DNA from: Gemmatimonadota bacterium
Lineage (GTDB): Bacteria > Gemmatimonadota > Gemmatimonadetes > Longimicrobiales > Gaopeijiaceae
Direction of reading: 5' to 3'
DNA: 64,000 bases
Assembly: GCA_041390125.1 (NCBI GenBank)
Contig: JAWKQN010000014.1
Span: forward strand, 62,001 to 126,000
Positions 54,382 to 63,270 of the stretch are shown here, piece by piece; the stretch's first letter is position 1; every line of letters starts with the position of its first letter. The position numbers and the translations under genes were made by a program. Under the pieces are notes generated by a model that was not told the origin of the DNA, did no database searches, and saw nothing but the letters and a program-made list of their open reading frames with translations.

Positions 54382-55683
54382 ATGACCCCGCTCAAGATCG
54401 ACGACGTCATGCGCGTGCTGCCCGCCCTGGACGAGCTCGAGCCCGTCCTCGACCTGCTGCGCGCCCGCTCGGTGCCCGATCCCCTGCAGCGCTGGAGCGC
54501 CTCCGGGGAGCTGGGCACGGACGCCGGGCGGCACGTGGCCGCAGGTGCGCTCGCGGACGGCGCCGCCCAGCTCGCCCGGGCTCGCGCCGAGGAGCTGCGC
54601 GCCCTCTACGGGCTCGTCGCGGACGGCCTGGCCGCGCTGGAGCGCTCCGACGTCACCGGCTGCGGAGATGCCTTCCTGGAGGCGGCGCGGCTCGAGGAGA
54701 CCGCCGGCCGGGCGGGACGCGCGGCCGCGTGGGCGCGGGCCGCCTGGCTGGTCACCCGGGACGCGCCGGACCGCTCCACGGCGGGCCGCGCGCTGCGCCG
54801 GTGGGCCCGCGCGGTCCGCACCACCGGCGACCTCGAGGAAGCGCGGCGCCTGTACCGCGAGGCGCTGGACATCTCCCTCGCGATCGATGACGCCCGCGGT
54901 GCGGCGGAAGCGCGGATCGGAGAGGGCAACGTGCTCGAACAGCAGGGACGCTGGGATGCGGCCGAGCGCATCTATCGCGAGGCGCTTTCCCAGCTCGGGG
55001 AATCCGGGCCGCCGGCGCCCGAACGCTGGCACGCGCTGCTCAACCTGCACATCGTGCTGCGCTCACGCGGGGCCGTGGAGGAGAGCCTGCCGCTCCTGGA
55101 CGCGGCCACCGACGTGGCCGAGCGCATCGGCGACACGTCGGCCGCTTCGTTCCTGGGGAATGCGCGCGGCCAGCTGGCTGCGGTGCAGGGGCGCAGTGCC
55201 GACGCCGAGGCGCAGTTCCGCGACGCCGTGGCCGCTGCGGGTCACCCCGCGGCACGCGTCACCATCCGCCTGAACCTGGCCGAAGCCCTGCTGGCGCAGG
55301 GGCGGGCGCTGGACGCCGCGGAGGAAGCCCGGCACGCCGAGCGGGAGGCGCTCGCGACCGGACTCGCCGCCAAGCTCCCCGAAGTGTACCGGCTGCTGGG
55401 GCGGATCGCGGCCAGTCGAGGCCATGGCGACGCGTTCGTGCTCTTCGAGCACGCGCTGGAGCTCATCCGCGAGCGCCGGCTCCCGGCGTTGGAGGAGGCG
55501 CACACCCTCCAGGCCTACGCGGAGGCAGAGCAGGCCCGCGGCGAAGAGGCCGCGGCCGCCCAGCTCCTGGAAACCGCACGTGCCCTCTACCGCAGCGTGG
55601 GCATCGAAGCCCTGCGGCAGCCGTGGGTGGATGTCTATGACGGCGCCCCGTCCGCCCCTCTCCCCGAACGAGACGAGCCATGA
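54382..55683 (+). CDS. TPR-repeat protein
   Basis: A 433-residue protein with at least six tetratricopeptide-like helices pairs from about residue 100 (RAVRTTGDLEEARRLYREAL, EGNVLEQQGRWDAAERIYREAL, and so on). Its N-terminal 90 residues are helical and unrecognised. It has no signal peptide. It is 289 bases after the sigma-54 activator and its stop overlaps the following lipoprotein gene. Role is probably scaffolding or signal integration; details unknown. Confidence 0.75.
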   Translation: MTPLKIDDVMRVLPALDELEPVLDLLRARSVPDPLQRWSASGELGTDAGRHVAAGALADGAAQLARARAEELRALYGLVADGLAALERSDVTGCGDAFLEAARLEETAGRAGRAAAWARAAWLVTRDAPDRSTAGRALRRWARAVRTTGDLEEARRLYREALDISLAIDDARGAAEARIGEGNVLEQQGRWDAAERIYREALSQLGESGPPAPERWHALLNLHIVLRSRGAVEESLPLLDAATDVAERIGDTSAASFLGNARGQLAAVQGRSADAEAQFRDAVAAAGHPAARVTIRLNLAEALLAQGRALDAAEEARHAEREALATGLAAKLPEVYRLLGRIAASRGHGDAFVLFEHALELIRERRLPALEEAHTLQAYAEAEQARGEEAAAAQLLETARALYRSVGIEALRQPWVDVYDGAPSAPLPERDEP

Positions 55684-56345
55684 TGCATCGACGACGACAC
55701 CGGACGCACCGCACGCATACGGCGGGTACGCTGCTCCTGGCCGGGGGCCTGCTCGCCAGCCTCCTGGCGTTCGTGGCGGGGTGCGGGGGCAACCTGACGG
55801 CGGGCGGGCTGTCCGGTCAGGCGGATGTCGCGTTCTCGGGCGACGCAGCCGGCACGGGCGGAGCGGACGCGCGCGTCCCGCTGGTCCGGGCTGCCGAGCG
55901 CAGCGGGCGCGACAACGACCCCGAAGGCGAGATCAAGCTGGAGTTCCTGCTCTTCCTCGAGGCGGCGGACGGCAGCAGCGTCCCGCTCTCCGACACCCTC
56001 ATCGAGGTCGAGCTGGACGTGGAAGGCGACATCGAGGCGGACGCGGTCAGCCGTCAGGTACCGGCCACCCGCTACACCGGGCTGCGGATCGTCTTCGACG
56101 AGATCGAGGTGGAGATCGACGCGGGCCTGGTCATCGACGGCGTGCCGATCCTGGGCGCCGTGGACGTCGAGATCGAGGGGTCGTTGCCGGTGATCAAGCC
56201 GCTGGACCTCGAGGTGGACGCGGATCAGCGCGTGGCACTCCTGGTGGACCTCAACGCGGCGACGTGGCTGGAGGCCGTGGATCCGGACACCCATGTCGTG
56301 GACCCCGCCGTCTTCGCGAACGCCATCGGGGTCGTGGTGCGGTAG
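55680..56345 (+). CDS. Lipoprotein with DUF4382-like domain
   Basis: A 221-residue protein with a lipobox VAGC (Cys35) preceded by a long hydrophobic segment. The mature body is rich in acidic strands (EIKLEFLLFL, DTLIEVELDVEGD, IVFDEIEVEID, DLEVDADQRVALLVDLN), which resembles the DUF4382 pattern of domains with a closing D-L-N. Ligand or enzyme function is unknown. The start overlaps the TPR stop. A strong terminator follows. Confidence 0.6.
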   Translation: MMHRRRHRTHRTHTAGTLLLAGGLLASLLAFVAGCGGNLTAGGLSGQADVAFSGDAAGTGGADARVPLVRAAERSGRDNDPEGEIKLEFLLFLEAADGSSVPLSDTLIEVELDVEGDIEADAVSRQVPATRYTGLRIVFDEIEVEIDAGLVIDGVPILGAVDVEIEGSLPVIKPLDLEVDADQRVALLVDLNAATWLEAVDPDTHVVDPAVFANAIGVVVR

Positions 56346-56394
56346 GCGGACCCGACCCGGCCCCTCCGTGGGGCGGTCCCGGTCGTCGACCCCC

Positions 56395-56427
56395 AGGGCG
56401 TGCACCACTTCGGTGCACGCCCTTTTT
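56395..56427 (+). terminator. Intrinsic terminator
   Basis: AGGGCGTGCACC (56395-56406) pairs perfectly with GGTGCACGCCCT (56412-56423), followed by a T tract (56423-56427). This is the clearest rho-independent terminator in the window. It ends the TPR/lipoprotein operon. Confidence 0.9.
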
Positions 56428-56489
56428 CGCATGCACTGGTTGAGTGTGACCCAGGGTGCACGAGCGGAGCCGGTCCCCTCGCCGCACCT

Positions 56490-56520
56490 CCGTAAATGAA
56501 AGTCCAACATAGACTTACGG
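56490..56520. promoter_or_regulatory. Inverted repeat upstream of the DUF5666-like gene
   Basis: CCGTAA (56490-56495) and AAGTC (56500-56504) are complementary to GACTT (56512-56516) and TTACGG (56515-56520). The stretch is much less GC-rich than its surroundings and lies about 90 bases before the start, so it may be an operator or promoter element. Confidence 0.4.
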
Positions 56521-56608
56521 GCGAAGGGAGACACCCGGCATCTTCGGCATCCCCGTTGCCTTTCCCTCCGGCGCACCACCGAAGCGACGCACTCCTTTCA
56601 AACGTCGG

Positions 56609-57637
56609 ATGGACTCTGCCATGACCAGCGCACACCGCCGCCGGGCGCTCATCCCCGGCCTGCTCCTCACCTCCCTCCTGGCGCTCGCCGCCTGTGACGG
56701 GGACCCCACGGCGCCTCCTCTTGCTCCCACGGTCATCCAGGGCCAGCTCCAGGCCGCCGCCGCCGTGGGCGCCGGCGGGACGGGCATGGACGGGTACCTC
56801 GTCAGCGTGGAAGGCGGCGCCTCCGCCGACACCACCGACGCGAGTGGCACCTTCCGCGTGGAGGCCACGTCCGACGACGGCCGCGTACGGCTGCGCTTCC
56901 GGAAGGGCTCCACGGACGTGTCCATCCAGCTCGAGGGGGTCGAGCCCGGCACCGTCCTGACCATCACCGTGAACGTGAGCGGTTCCAGCGCGGTGCTGAC
57001 GGGCTCGGGCTCGTCGCGCACGGTGGAGTTCGACGGCATCGGACGGCTCCTCGCGGTGGACGGTCAGGCGCCGGCGCGCACGCTGCGCGTGCACCTGGAC
57101 CGCGACGACGACGATGACGACCTGACCGACGTCGACCTCGAGATCGTCGAAGGCCAGACCACGATCCACGTACTCGGCGACCTGGTGACGTTCGACCGCA
57201 TCGTGGAGGCGTTGGGCGCGGGCGTGCGCGTGGAGATGGAGGGCCGTGCCAGCCGTCGTGAGGATGGGACCTGGCAGGCGGTGAGCCTGAAGGCGGAGAC
57301 GGACTCCGACGACGACGGCAACGACGACAGCGGGAAGGGCAAGGACGACAACCCGGGCGTGGGCCAGGAGTACGACGGCGACGCCCGCCTGATCTCCGTG
57401 ACGGGGACGGCCCCGGAGCGGGTGCTGCGCCTGGAGGCGAACGACAAGGGCCGCATCTGGATCGTCGACGTGCGCGAGACCGGCACCACCATCGCCCAGG
57501 ACGGAGACCTGAGAACCTTCCAGCGGATCGTGGACGCGCTGACGGCAGGCCGTCCGGTGAAGGTGGAGGGGCGCGCCACGCAGCAGCAGGACGGGACGTG
57601 GATGGCGTCGACCCTCAAGGCCGAGACGGACGACTGA
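56609..57637 (+). CDS. Lipoprotein with duplicated DUF5666-like domains
   Basis: A 342-residue protein with a lipobox LAAC near Cys29. ATG 56609 or 56621 could start it. The N-terminal part is a carboxypeptidase-regulatory-like beta domain. Two similar DUF5666-type barrels follow, each ending WQAVSLKAETD or WMASTLKAETD, and are separated by acidic stretches (DRDDDDDDLTD, DSDDDGNDDSGKGKDD) that could bind calcium. The function is unknown. Confidence 0.7.
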   Translation: MDSAMTSAHRRRALIPGLLLTSLLALAACDGDPTAPPLAPTVIQGQLQAAAAVGAGGTGMDGYLVSVEGGASADTTDASGTFRVEATSDDGRVRLRFRKGSTDVSIQLEGVEPGTVLTITVNVSGSSAVLTGSGSSRTVEFDGIGRLLAVDGQAPARTLRVHLDRDDDDDDLTDVDLEIVEGQTTIHVLGDLVTFDRIVEALGAGVRVEMEGRASRREDGTWQAVSLKAETDSDDDGNDDSGKGKDDNPGVGQEYDGDARLISVTGTAPERVLRLEANDKGRIWIVDVRETGTTIAQDGDLRTFQRIVDALTAGRPVKVEGRATQQQDGTWMASTLKAETDD

Positions 57638-57660
57638 TCCGGCCGGGGTGCCCGCAGGTC

Positions 57661-57691
57661 GGGGCGGCTTCCCGCTGGGGGGAGCCGCCCC
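57661..57691. terminator. Bidirectional hairpin between convergent genes
   Basis: GGGGCGGCT (57661-57669) pairs with AGCCGCCCC (57683-57691), with inner CCC/GGG pairing. It lies between the DUF5666 gene and the binding-protein gene. Confidence 0.6.
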
Positions 57692-57700
57692 ATCGGCATC

Positions 57701-59566
57701 TCAGCGGGTGCCCGTCTCCACCCACCAGCGCGCGACGTCCACCCATTCCCCGCGCGCGTCCATCCTCACGCCCCGCACGCGCCGGCGCACGCCGTCCAGG
57801 CGGTCGGGATAGTACAGGAACAGGAACGGCTGCTCCTCTCCGATCGCGGCCTGATAGTCCCGCCAGAGCGGCTCGGTCGCGGCGCGGTCTCCCGTCGCCG
57901 CGAGCCGCACGAGCAGCGAATCGACCCGCGCGGAGCGCAGCCCCGCGAATCCGTACGGTTGGTCGGCGCGGCTGGAGTGGAAGAGGTCGGTGTCGTCGAC
58001 CTTGAACTCGCTCACCCAGGAAAGCAGCACACCGTCGAAGTCCCGACGGCCCGGATCCGTCACCGCGCCGATCATGCTGGCCCATTCCAGGATGCGCACG
58101 GAGACGTCCACGCCGAGCTCACGCCATTGCGCCTGGAGGATGGTGGCCGCGCGCTCGAGGCGGGGGTTCCCCTGGTTCGACTGCAGCGTGAGCGCCAGCG
58201 CCACCCCGTCCGCATTCTCACGCACTCCGTCGCCGTCCCGGTCCCGCCACCCCGCTTCCTCCAGCAGGCGGCGGGCCTCGTCCGGCGCGTACGGGACGCG
58301 ACCCGCCTCCGGTGCGAACGCCCAGTGGAAGGGAGGCACCGTGCCATGGGCTACGGAGCCGAACCCGTCCAGCAGCGCGTCCACGAGCGCGTCGCGGTCG
58401 CTTCCCAGCGCGAGCGCCCGCCGGACACGGACGTCGGCGAGCTGCGGCCGGCGCGTGTTCCAGGCGACGAAGGTCACGTTGCGGAACGGGAAGCGCTGCA
58501 GCTCCAACGCCGGGTCGGCCGCAATGACCCTGGCCTGCTCGGTCTGCGGGGCGATGTAGACGTCCACGTCCCCGGACGTCAGCTCGAGCAGGAGCGTGTT
58601 CTCGTCGGGTATGATGCGGTAGACGTACTCCTCCAGCAGCGGCGGGCCGCCCAACGCGGCGGGAAAGGCCGGATTGGCCTGGAAGACCCAGCGCTCCTGC
58701 TCCACGTGTTCGCGGAACACGAAGGGGCCGTTGCCGACCGGGCACCGGGTGCCCCACGGATGCGTACGCAGCTCCGCGGGCGCCACGTCCGCCAGGAGGT
58801 GCTCGGGCAGGATGGCCACCGTCCTCCACGGATCCAGGAACTCCGCGTGCGGCCGCAGATGGAGGCGCACCGTACGCGCATCGATGATCTCCACCCCGTC
58901 GGGCCCGCGCTCGTAGTGATCCCAGTAGGCAGCGTTGGGAAACTCGGTGGCCGGGTCCGTGAGCACGCGCCACGTGAAGGCCACGTCCGCCGCATCGGTG
59001 ATCTCCCCATCGTGCCAGGGGACGTCGTCGCGCAGCCGGAACTCGATCCACGTGGTGTCGGGCGCGATCGTCCAGGATTCGGCCAGGCGAGGCACGGGCT
59101 GGAGCGCCTCGTCGTAGGCCAGCAGGGTCATCCCGCCCACGAACTGCTGGTGCTGGACCGCCACGTAGTCCGACGCGCGGCTCGGATCGAGCCCCCCGGG
59201 CAGCTCGGCGATGCCCCCCACCACCACCCGACCGCCGCGACGCGGATCGGCAGGGGGGCCGGGTGCCGCGGCCAGGAAGGACTCGACGGCCGGCAGGACA
59301 CGTGCGCAGAACGGGTCGGCGGGGGTGCCCGAACGCGAAGCGCCGTCCCCGCACGCCGCCAGGGCCGCCGCGGCGAGCGCAGTCAGGCCGCAGCGCCCGA
59401 GCGCACCGGGGGCGGAGGGCCCGAGCGGCAGGCGCGCAGGGGCGGGCGCACCGGGGGCGGAGGGCCCGAGCGGCAGGCGCGCAGGGGCGGGCGCACGGGC
59501 GGCCCCGGGCCGGGAGTGCCGGTCCTGCGGTGGGATCGTCCGGGGGCGGCGAGGGAGCGGGCGCAT
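57701..59566 (-). CDS. Oligopeptide-type ABC substrate-binding lipoprotein (SBP_bac_5)
   Basis: About 621 residues from ATG 59566. The body follows the family-5 solute-binding pattern: LAESWTIAPDTTWIEFRLR, GEITDAADVAFTWRVLTDP, VGNGPFVFREH, TLLLELTSGDVDVYI, VRVRRALALGSDRDALV and YAPDEARRLLEEAG. A lipobox LAAC sits near residue 75, unusually far from the start. Between lie 45-bp tandem repeats that give a Pro/Ala/Gly-rich 15-residue repeat. No permease or ATPase for it is adjacent. The ligand is probably a peptide. Confidence 0.82.
   Translation of the reverse strand: MRPLPRRPRTIPPQDRHSRPGAARAPAPARLPLGPSAPGAPAPARLPLGPSAPGALGRCGLTALAAAALAACGDGASRSGTPADPFCARVLPAVESFLAAAPGPPADPRRGGRVVVGGIAELPGGLDPSRASDYVAVQHQQFVGGMTLLAYDEALQPVPRLAESWTIAPDTTWIEFRLRDDVPWHDGEITDAADVAFTWRVLTDPATEFPNAAYWDHYERGPDGVEIIDARTVRLHLRPHAEFLDPWRTVAILPEHLLADVAPAELRTHPWGTRCPVGNGPFVFREHVEQERWVFQANPAFPAALGGPPLLEEYVYRIIPDENTLLLELTSGDVDVYIAPQTEQARVIAADPALELQRFPFRNVTFVAWNTRRPQLADVRVRRALALGSDRDALVDALLDGFGSVAHGTVPPFHWAFAPEAGRVPYAPDEARRLLEEAGWRDRDGDGVRENADGVALALTLQSNQGNPRLERAATILQAQWRELGVDVSVRILEWASMIGAVTDPGRRDFDGVLLSWVSEFKVDDTDLFHSSRADQPYGFAGLRSARVDSLLVRLAATGDRAATEPLWRDYQAAIGEEQPFLFLYYPDRLDGVRRRVRGVRMDARGEWVDVARWWVETGTR
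59401..59490. repeat. 45-bp tandem direct repeat
   Basis: Two copies of a 45-bp unit (59401-59445 and 59446-59490), plus a short partial third copy, encode a duplicated 15-residue Pro/Ala-rich segment (APAPARLPLGPSAPG) before the lipobox of the binding protein. The perfect identity suggests recent slippage. Confidence 0.85.
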
Positions 59567-59792
59567 GCTCCGTGTGGGCTGCGGGGGACCGAGGCGTCGG
59601 ATCACGACGGTATCGCCCCGACGGCGCCCGGCCAACGTCCCGGGCGGGACCGACCCGGACGGAAGCCCCCCGTGAATCCGCCCGCCCCCCGCGCCCGTAG
59701 GCCCGGGGGACGCACGCGCTTCCCGTCCCGGCGCCCCCACGAGGCGTCCGGAGCCACGGGCCTTTCGACCTCGCACCCCGAGCGATCCACCC

Positions 59793-62237
59793 ATGGGCGA
59801 CCTGCTCCGCGACCTCCGCTTCAGCGTCCGCATGCTGACCAAGAGCCCGGTCTTCACCCTGGCCGCGGTGGTGACGCTGGCGCTGGGGATCGGGCTGAAC
59901 GCGGCCACCTTCTCGGCCGTGCGCGGCATCATGCTGCGGCCGTTGGGAGGCACGGACCATCCCGAGGAGCTGGTGCAGCTCTACCGCAAGTGGCCGGGGA
60001 TGGACTACGGCTCCACGTCGGTGCCGCACTTCCAGGACCTGCGCGACCGCACGGGCGGGGTCTTCAGCAACGTGGCCGCCTGGGGGTTCGTGCAGAGCGC
60101 CCTGTCCGTGGACGGCCGCCCCGAGCGGCTCATGGGGCTCATGGTCAGCGCCAACTTCTTCCAGACGCTGGGCGCGGAGATGCAGCTGGGCCGGGCCTTC
60201 ATCCCGGGCACGGAGGATACGGGGCCGGGCGCGCATCCCGTGATCGTGCTGGGACACACGTTCTGGCAGTCCCGCTTCGGCGGCGACCCGGCCATCGTGG
60301 GCCGCACGCTGGAGATCAACGGCCATCCCTTCGAGGTGGTCGGCGTCGCCAACCCGGAGTTCCGGGGGCCGGCCACGTTCGCCAACATGCCGTTCTACGC
60401 GCCCCTCATGATGCAGCGCGAGCTGAACCCCGGCTTCGACATGCTGCAGGCGCGCGGGAGCAACAGCCTGAACGTGGTCGCGCGGCTGCGCCCGGGCGTG
60501 TCACTGGAACAGGCCGAGCAGCGCCTGGCGGCCTTCCTCGGTGAGATGCGCGACGAGCTGCCGGGTGACTACGAGGAGCAGCTCGGCACCAGCGTGGTCT
60601 GGCAGAACGAGGCCGGATTCCACCCCACGGTGCGCGACGCGCAGTTCGGTCTCTCCAAGGTGATCCTCGCGGTGGTGGCCCTGCTGCTCCTGATCGCGTG
60701 CGTCAACGTGGCCAACCTGTTCCTGGCCCGCGCGCAGGATCGGCGCAAGGAGATGGGCATCCGTCTGAGCCTGGGCGCCGGCCGGTGGCATATCGTACGG
60801 CAACTGTTGACCGAGAGCCTCCTGTTCGGGCTGCTGGGCGGCGTCGCCGGTCTGGGCCTGGCGGCCGTGGCCCTGCACTTCCTGGGCGACATCCGGCCTC
60901 CCATGGACGGGCCCTGGGACTTCAATCTCGGCATGGACCGCACGGTGCTGCTGTTCACGTTCGGCATTGCGATGGCGTCCGGCCTGATCTTCGGTCTCGC
61001 GCCCGCGCTGCAGTCCGCCAACCCCCACCTTTCGGTGGCCGTGAAGGGCGAATCGGCCGCCCGCCCGGGCAAGTCGCGCGCGAGCCGCGCCCTGGTGGTG
61101 GTGCAGATGGCGCTTTCGCTGCTGCTCCTCATCAGCTCCGGCCTCTTCCTGCGCAGCCTGCAGCGCGCGTCGGAGATCGATCCCGGGATCGCCGAGCCGC
61201 AGAACCTGGTGACGGCGTCGCTCGATCCCGCGCTGCTGTCGTACGGGCCCGAGCAGTCGCGCGCGCTCTTCGACCGGTTGCTGGGCGAGCTGCGCGCCGA
61301 GCCCGGGATCACCGCGGCCGGCATGACCGATGCGCTGCCCCTCGGCCTGGACGGGTCGGACCGGAGCGTGGAGGTCCCCGGGTACGAGTTCGCCGAAGGG
61401 GAGCTCCGGAGCCTCATGACCGCGATCGTGTCGGAGGGCTACCTGGAGGCCGCGGGCGTGCGTCTGGTCGAGGGGCGTACGTTCGAGCAGCGCGACGACG
61501 AAGCCGGTGCGCCCGTCATCATCGTCAACGAGGCGTTCCGCAACCGCTTCTGGCCCGGGGAGTCGGGGCTGGGCAAGACCGTGCGCACCGCCGGCGAGGA
61601 CCGCACCGTGGTGGGCATCGTCGAGACCGGGAAGTACCGCAGCCTGGGCGAAGACCCCACCGAGTTCATGTTCCTGCCCCAGCGCGAGCTGTTCCGCTCC
61701 AACATGAGCGTCGTGGTCCGCACCACCGGCGATCCCAACGCGGCGCTGGGCCGCCTGCGGGACATCGTGCGGGGGCTCGATCCAGACCTGCCGCTCTACG
61801 ACCTGCGCACGCTGCAGGACCACATGGGCATCGCGCTGATGCCCGCCCGTCTGGGCGGGTCCGTGCTGGGGCTGTTCGGGCTGCTGGGCCTCACGCTGGC
61901 GGCGGTGGGCATCTACGGCGTGATGGCCTATTCGGTGTCCCAGCGCCGGCGCGAGATCGGCATCCGCATGGCGCTGGGCGCCCGGCGCGGCACCGTGGTG
62001 GCCATGGTCATGCGCGAAGGCCTCCGCCTGGTGCTGGTGGGGTCCGTCCTGGGGCTGGTGGGCGCGTTCTTCGCCAGCCGGGCCGTGGCCGGGCTGCTCT
62101 ACGGGAGCGGAGGCCTGGACGTGGTGGCCTTCGTGGGCGTCCCGACCGTGCTGATCGGGGTGGCCGCGCTGGCGGTGCTGCTCCCGGCCCGCCGGGCCGC
62201 GGGGGTGCAGCCCGTGCGGGCGCTGCGGTCCGAGTAG
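59793..62237 (+). CDS. ADOP-type FtsX/MacB ABC permease
   Basis: An 814-residue membrane protein with two FtsX domains and two MacB periplasmic core domains. It begins DLRFSVRMLTKSPVFTLAAVVTLALGIG (MacB N-terminus), with TM groups near 20-45, 285-390, 425-450 and 690-800, the last including RREIGIRMALGARRGTVVAMV. This is the duplicated ADOP architecture known mainly from Acidobacteriota and Gemmatimonadota. No ATPase is adjacent. Role is uncertain: export or mechanotransmission. Confidence 0.9.
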   Translation: MGDLLRDLRFSVRMLTKSPVFTLAAVVTLALGIGLNAATFSAVRGIMLRPLGGTDHPEELVQLYRKWPGMDYGSTSVPHFQDLRDRTGGVFSNVAAWGFVQSALSVDGRPERLMGLMVSANFFQTLGAEMQLGRAFIPGTEDTGPGAHPVIVLGHTFWQSRFGGDPAIVGRTLEINGHPFEVVGVANPEFRGPATFANMPFYAPLMMQRELNPGFDMLQARGSNSLNVVARLRPGVSLEQAEQRLAAFLGEMRDELPGDYEEQLGTSVVWQNEAGFHPTVRDAQFGLSKVILAVVALLLLIACVNVANLFLARAQDRRKEMGIRLSLGAGRWHIVRQLLTESLLFGLLGGVAGLGLAAVALHFLGDIRPPMDGPWDFNLGMDRTVLLFTFGIAMASGLIFGLAPALQSANPHLSVAVKGESAARPGKSRASRALVVVQMALSLLLLISSGLFLRSLQRASEIDPGIAEPQNLVTASLDPALLSYGPEQSRALFDRLLGELRAEPGITAAGMTDALPLGLDGSDRSVEVPGYEFAEGELRSLMTAIVSEGYLEAAGVRLVEGRTFEQRDDEAGAPVIIVNEAFRNRFWPGESGLGKTVRTAGEDRTVVGIVETGKYRSLGEDPTEFMFLPQRELFRSNMSVVVRTTGDPNAALGRLRDIVRGLDPDLPLYDLRTLQDHMGIALMPARLGGSVLGLFGLLGLTLAAVGIYGVMAYSVSQRRREIGIRMALGARRGTVVAMVMREGLRLVLVGSVLGLVGAFFASRAVAGLLYGSGGLDVVAFVGVPTVLIGVAALAVLLPARRAAGVQPVRALRSE

Positions 62238-62479
62238 GGGACGGGTCGGGGGTCGCGGATCCGGGTAGGCGGGGCGGGGGTTTCGCGGATTCCCAGGCGG
62301 GGCGGGCGTCCTCGGGTCCGCGGCCTCCCCACCGCCCGCCGCGCCCGGCTGTCCTCGCTGGTAGACGCCCGCTGTCCCCGTCCGGGGGCTCCGGCGGGCG
62401 GAAACGCTGGATTTGCGCCGGTTTGCGCCGGTCCGGACCTTGCGCATCCACAGGGTGTCGAACCTTGCAGGGAGGCGCC

Positions 62480-63238
62480 GTGAAGACCTGGACCCGTATC
62501 CGCATCCGCTCGCTCGCCGCTACGGCGGCCCTGCCTGCGCTCCTGGCCGCCGCGCCCGTCGCCGGCCAGACGCCCGACGGGTTCCTGTTCGGCTCCCCGC
62601 ACGGCTCGGTGGCGTTCCGCATCGGCTACGCCGCCCCCATGGCGGGCAGCCAGGTCTTCGACTTCGTCCGCGACGAGTTGACGTTGGAGACGAGCGACTT
62701 CCGCGGGCCGTCCCTGGGCGGCGAGATCGCGGTGCACGTGACCGACCGCGTGGACGTCGGGGTGGACTTCTCCTACAGCAACACGGAGACGCGGTCGGAA
62801 TTCCGCGACTGGACGGACACGAACGATCTCCCCATCGAGCAGGTGACGCAGTTCCAGCGCATGCCGCTCGCGGCCACGATCCGCTACCACCTGATGGATC
62901 GGGGCCGGCGCATCTCCTCGCTGGCGTGGGTTCCTGCCACCTGGAACGCGTACGTGGGCGCCGGCGCGGGCGTGACCTGGTACCATTTCGAGCAGGTGGG
63001 CGACTTCGTCGATTTCGACACGCTCGACATCTTCGGGGACCGCTTCGTCTCGGACGGCACGGCCACCTCGGTGCACGCGCTGGCCGGCCTGGACTACACG
63101 CTGACCCCCCGGGTGGTGCTGAACGGCGAGGCCCGCTATCAGTACGCCAAGGGCGACATGGGGCCCGACTTCCTGGGCTTCGACAAGCTGGACCTCTCGG
63201 GCATGCAGGCCACCGTCGGTCTGCGCTTCCGCTTCTAG
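62480..63238 (+). CDS. Outer-membrane beta-barrel protein
   Basis: A 252-residue protein from GTG 62480, with GGAGG just upstream. A signal peptide (1-30, ending APVAGQ) precedes strands of the OmpW/porin-like type: GSVAFRIGYAAPMAGSQ, DVGVDFSYSNTE, RYQYAKGDMG and a C-terminal aromatic strand TVGLRFRF. It probably forms an eight-stranded barrel. No specific family assigned. Confidence 0.8.
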   Translation: MKTWTRIRIRSLAATAALPALLAAAPVAGQTPDGFLFGSPHGSVAFRIGYAAPMAGSQVFDFVRDELTLETSDFRGPSLGGEIAVHVTDRVDVGVDFSYSNTETRSEFRDWTDTNDLPIEQVTQFQRMPLAATIRYHLMDRGRRISSLAWVPATWNAYVGAGAGVTWYHFEQVGDFVDFDTLDIFGDRFVSDGTATSVHALAGLDYTLTPRVVLNGEARYQYAKGDMGPDFLGFDKLDLSGMQATVGLRFRF

Positions 63239-63270
63239 AGACCTCGACCCCGTCGAGAGGGACGACTGAC

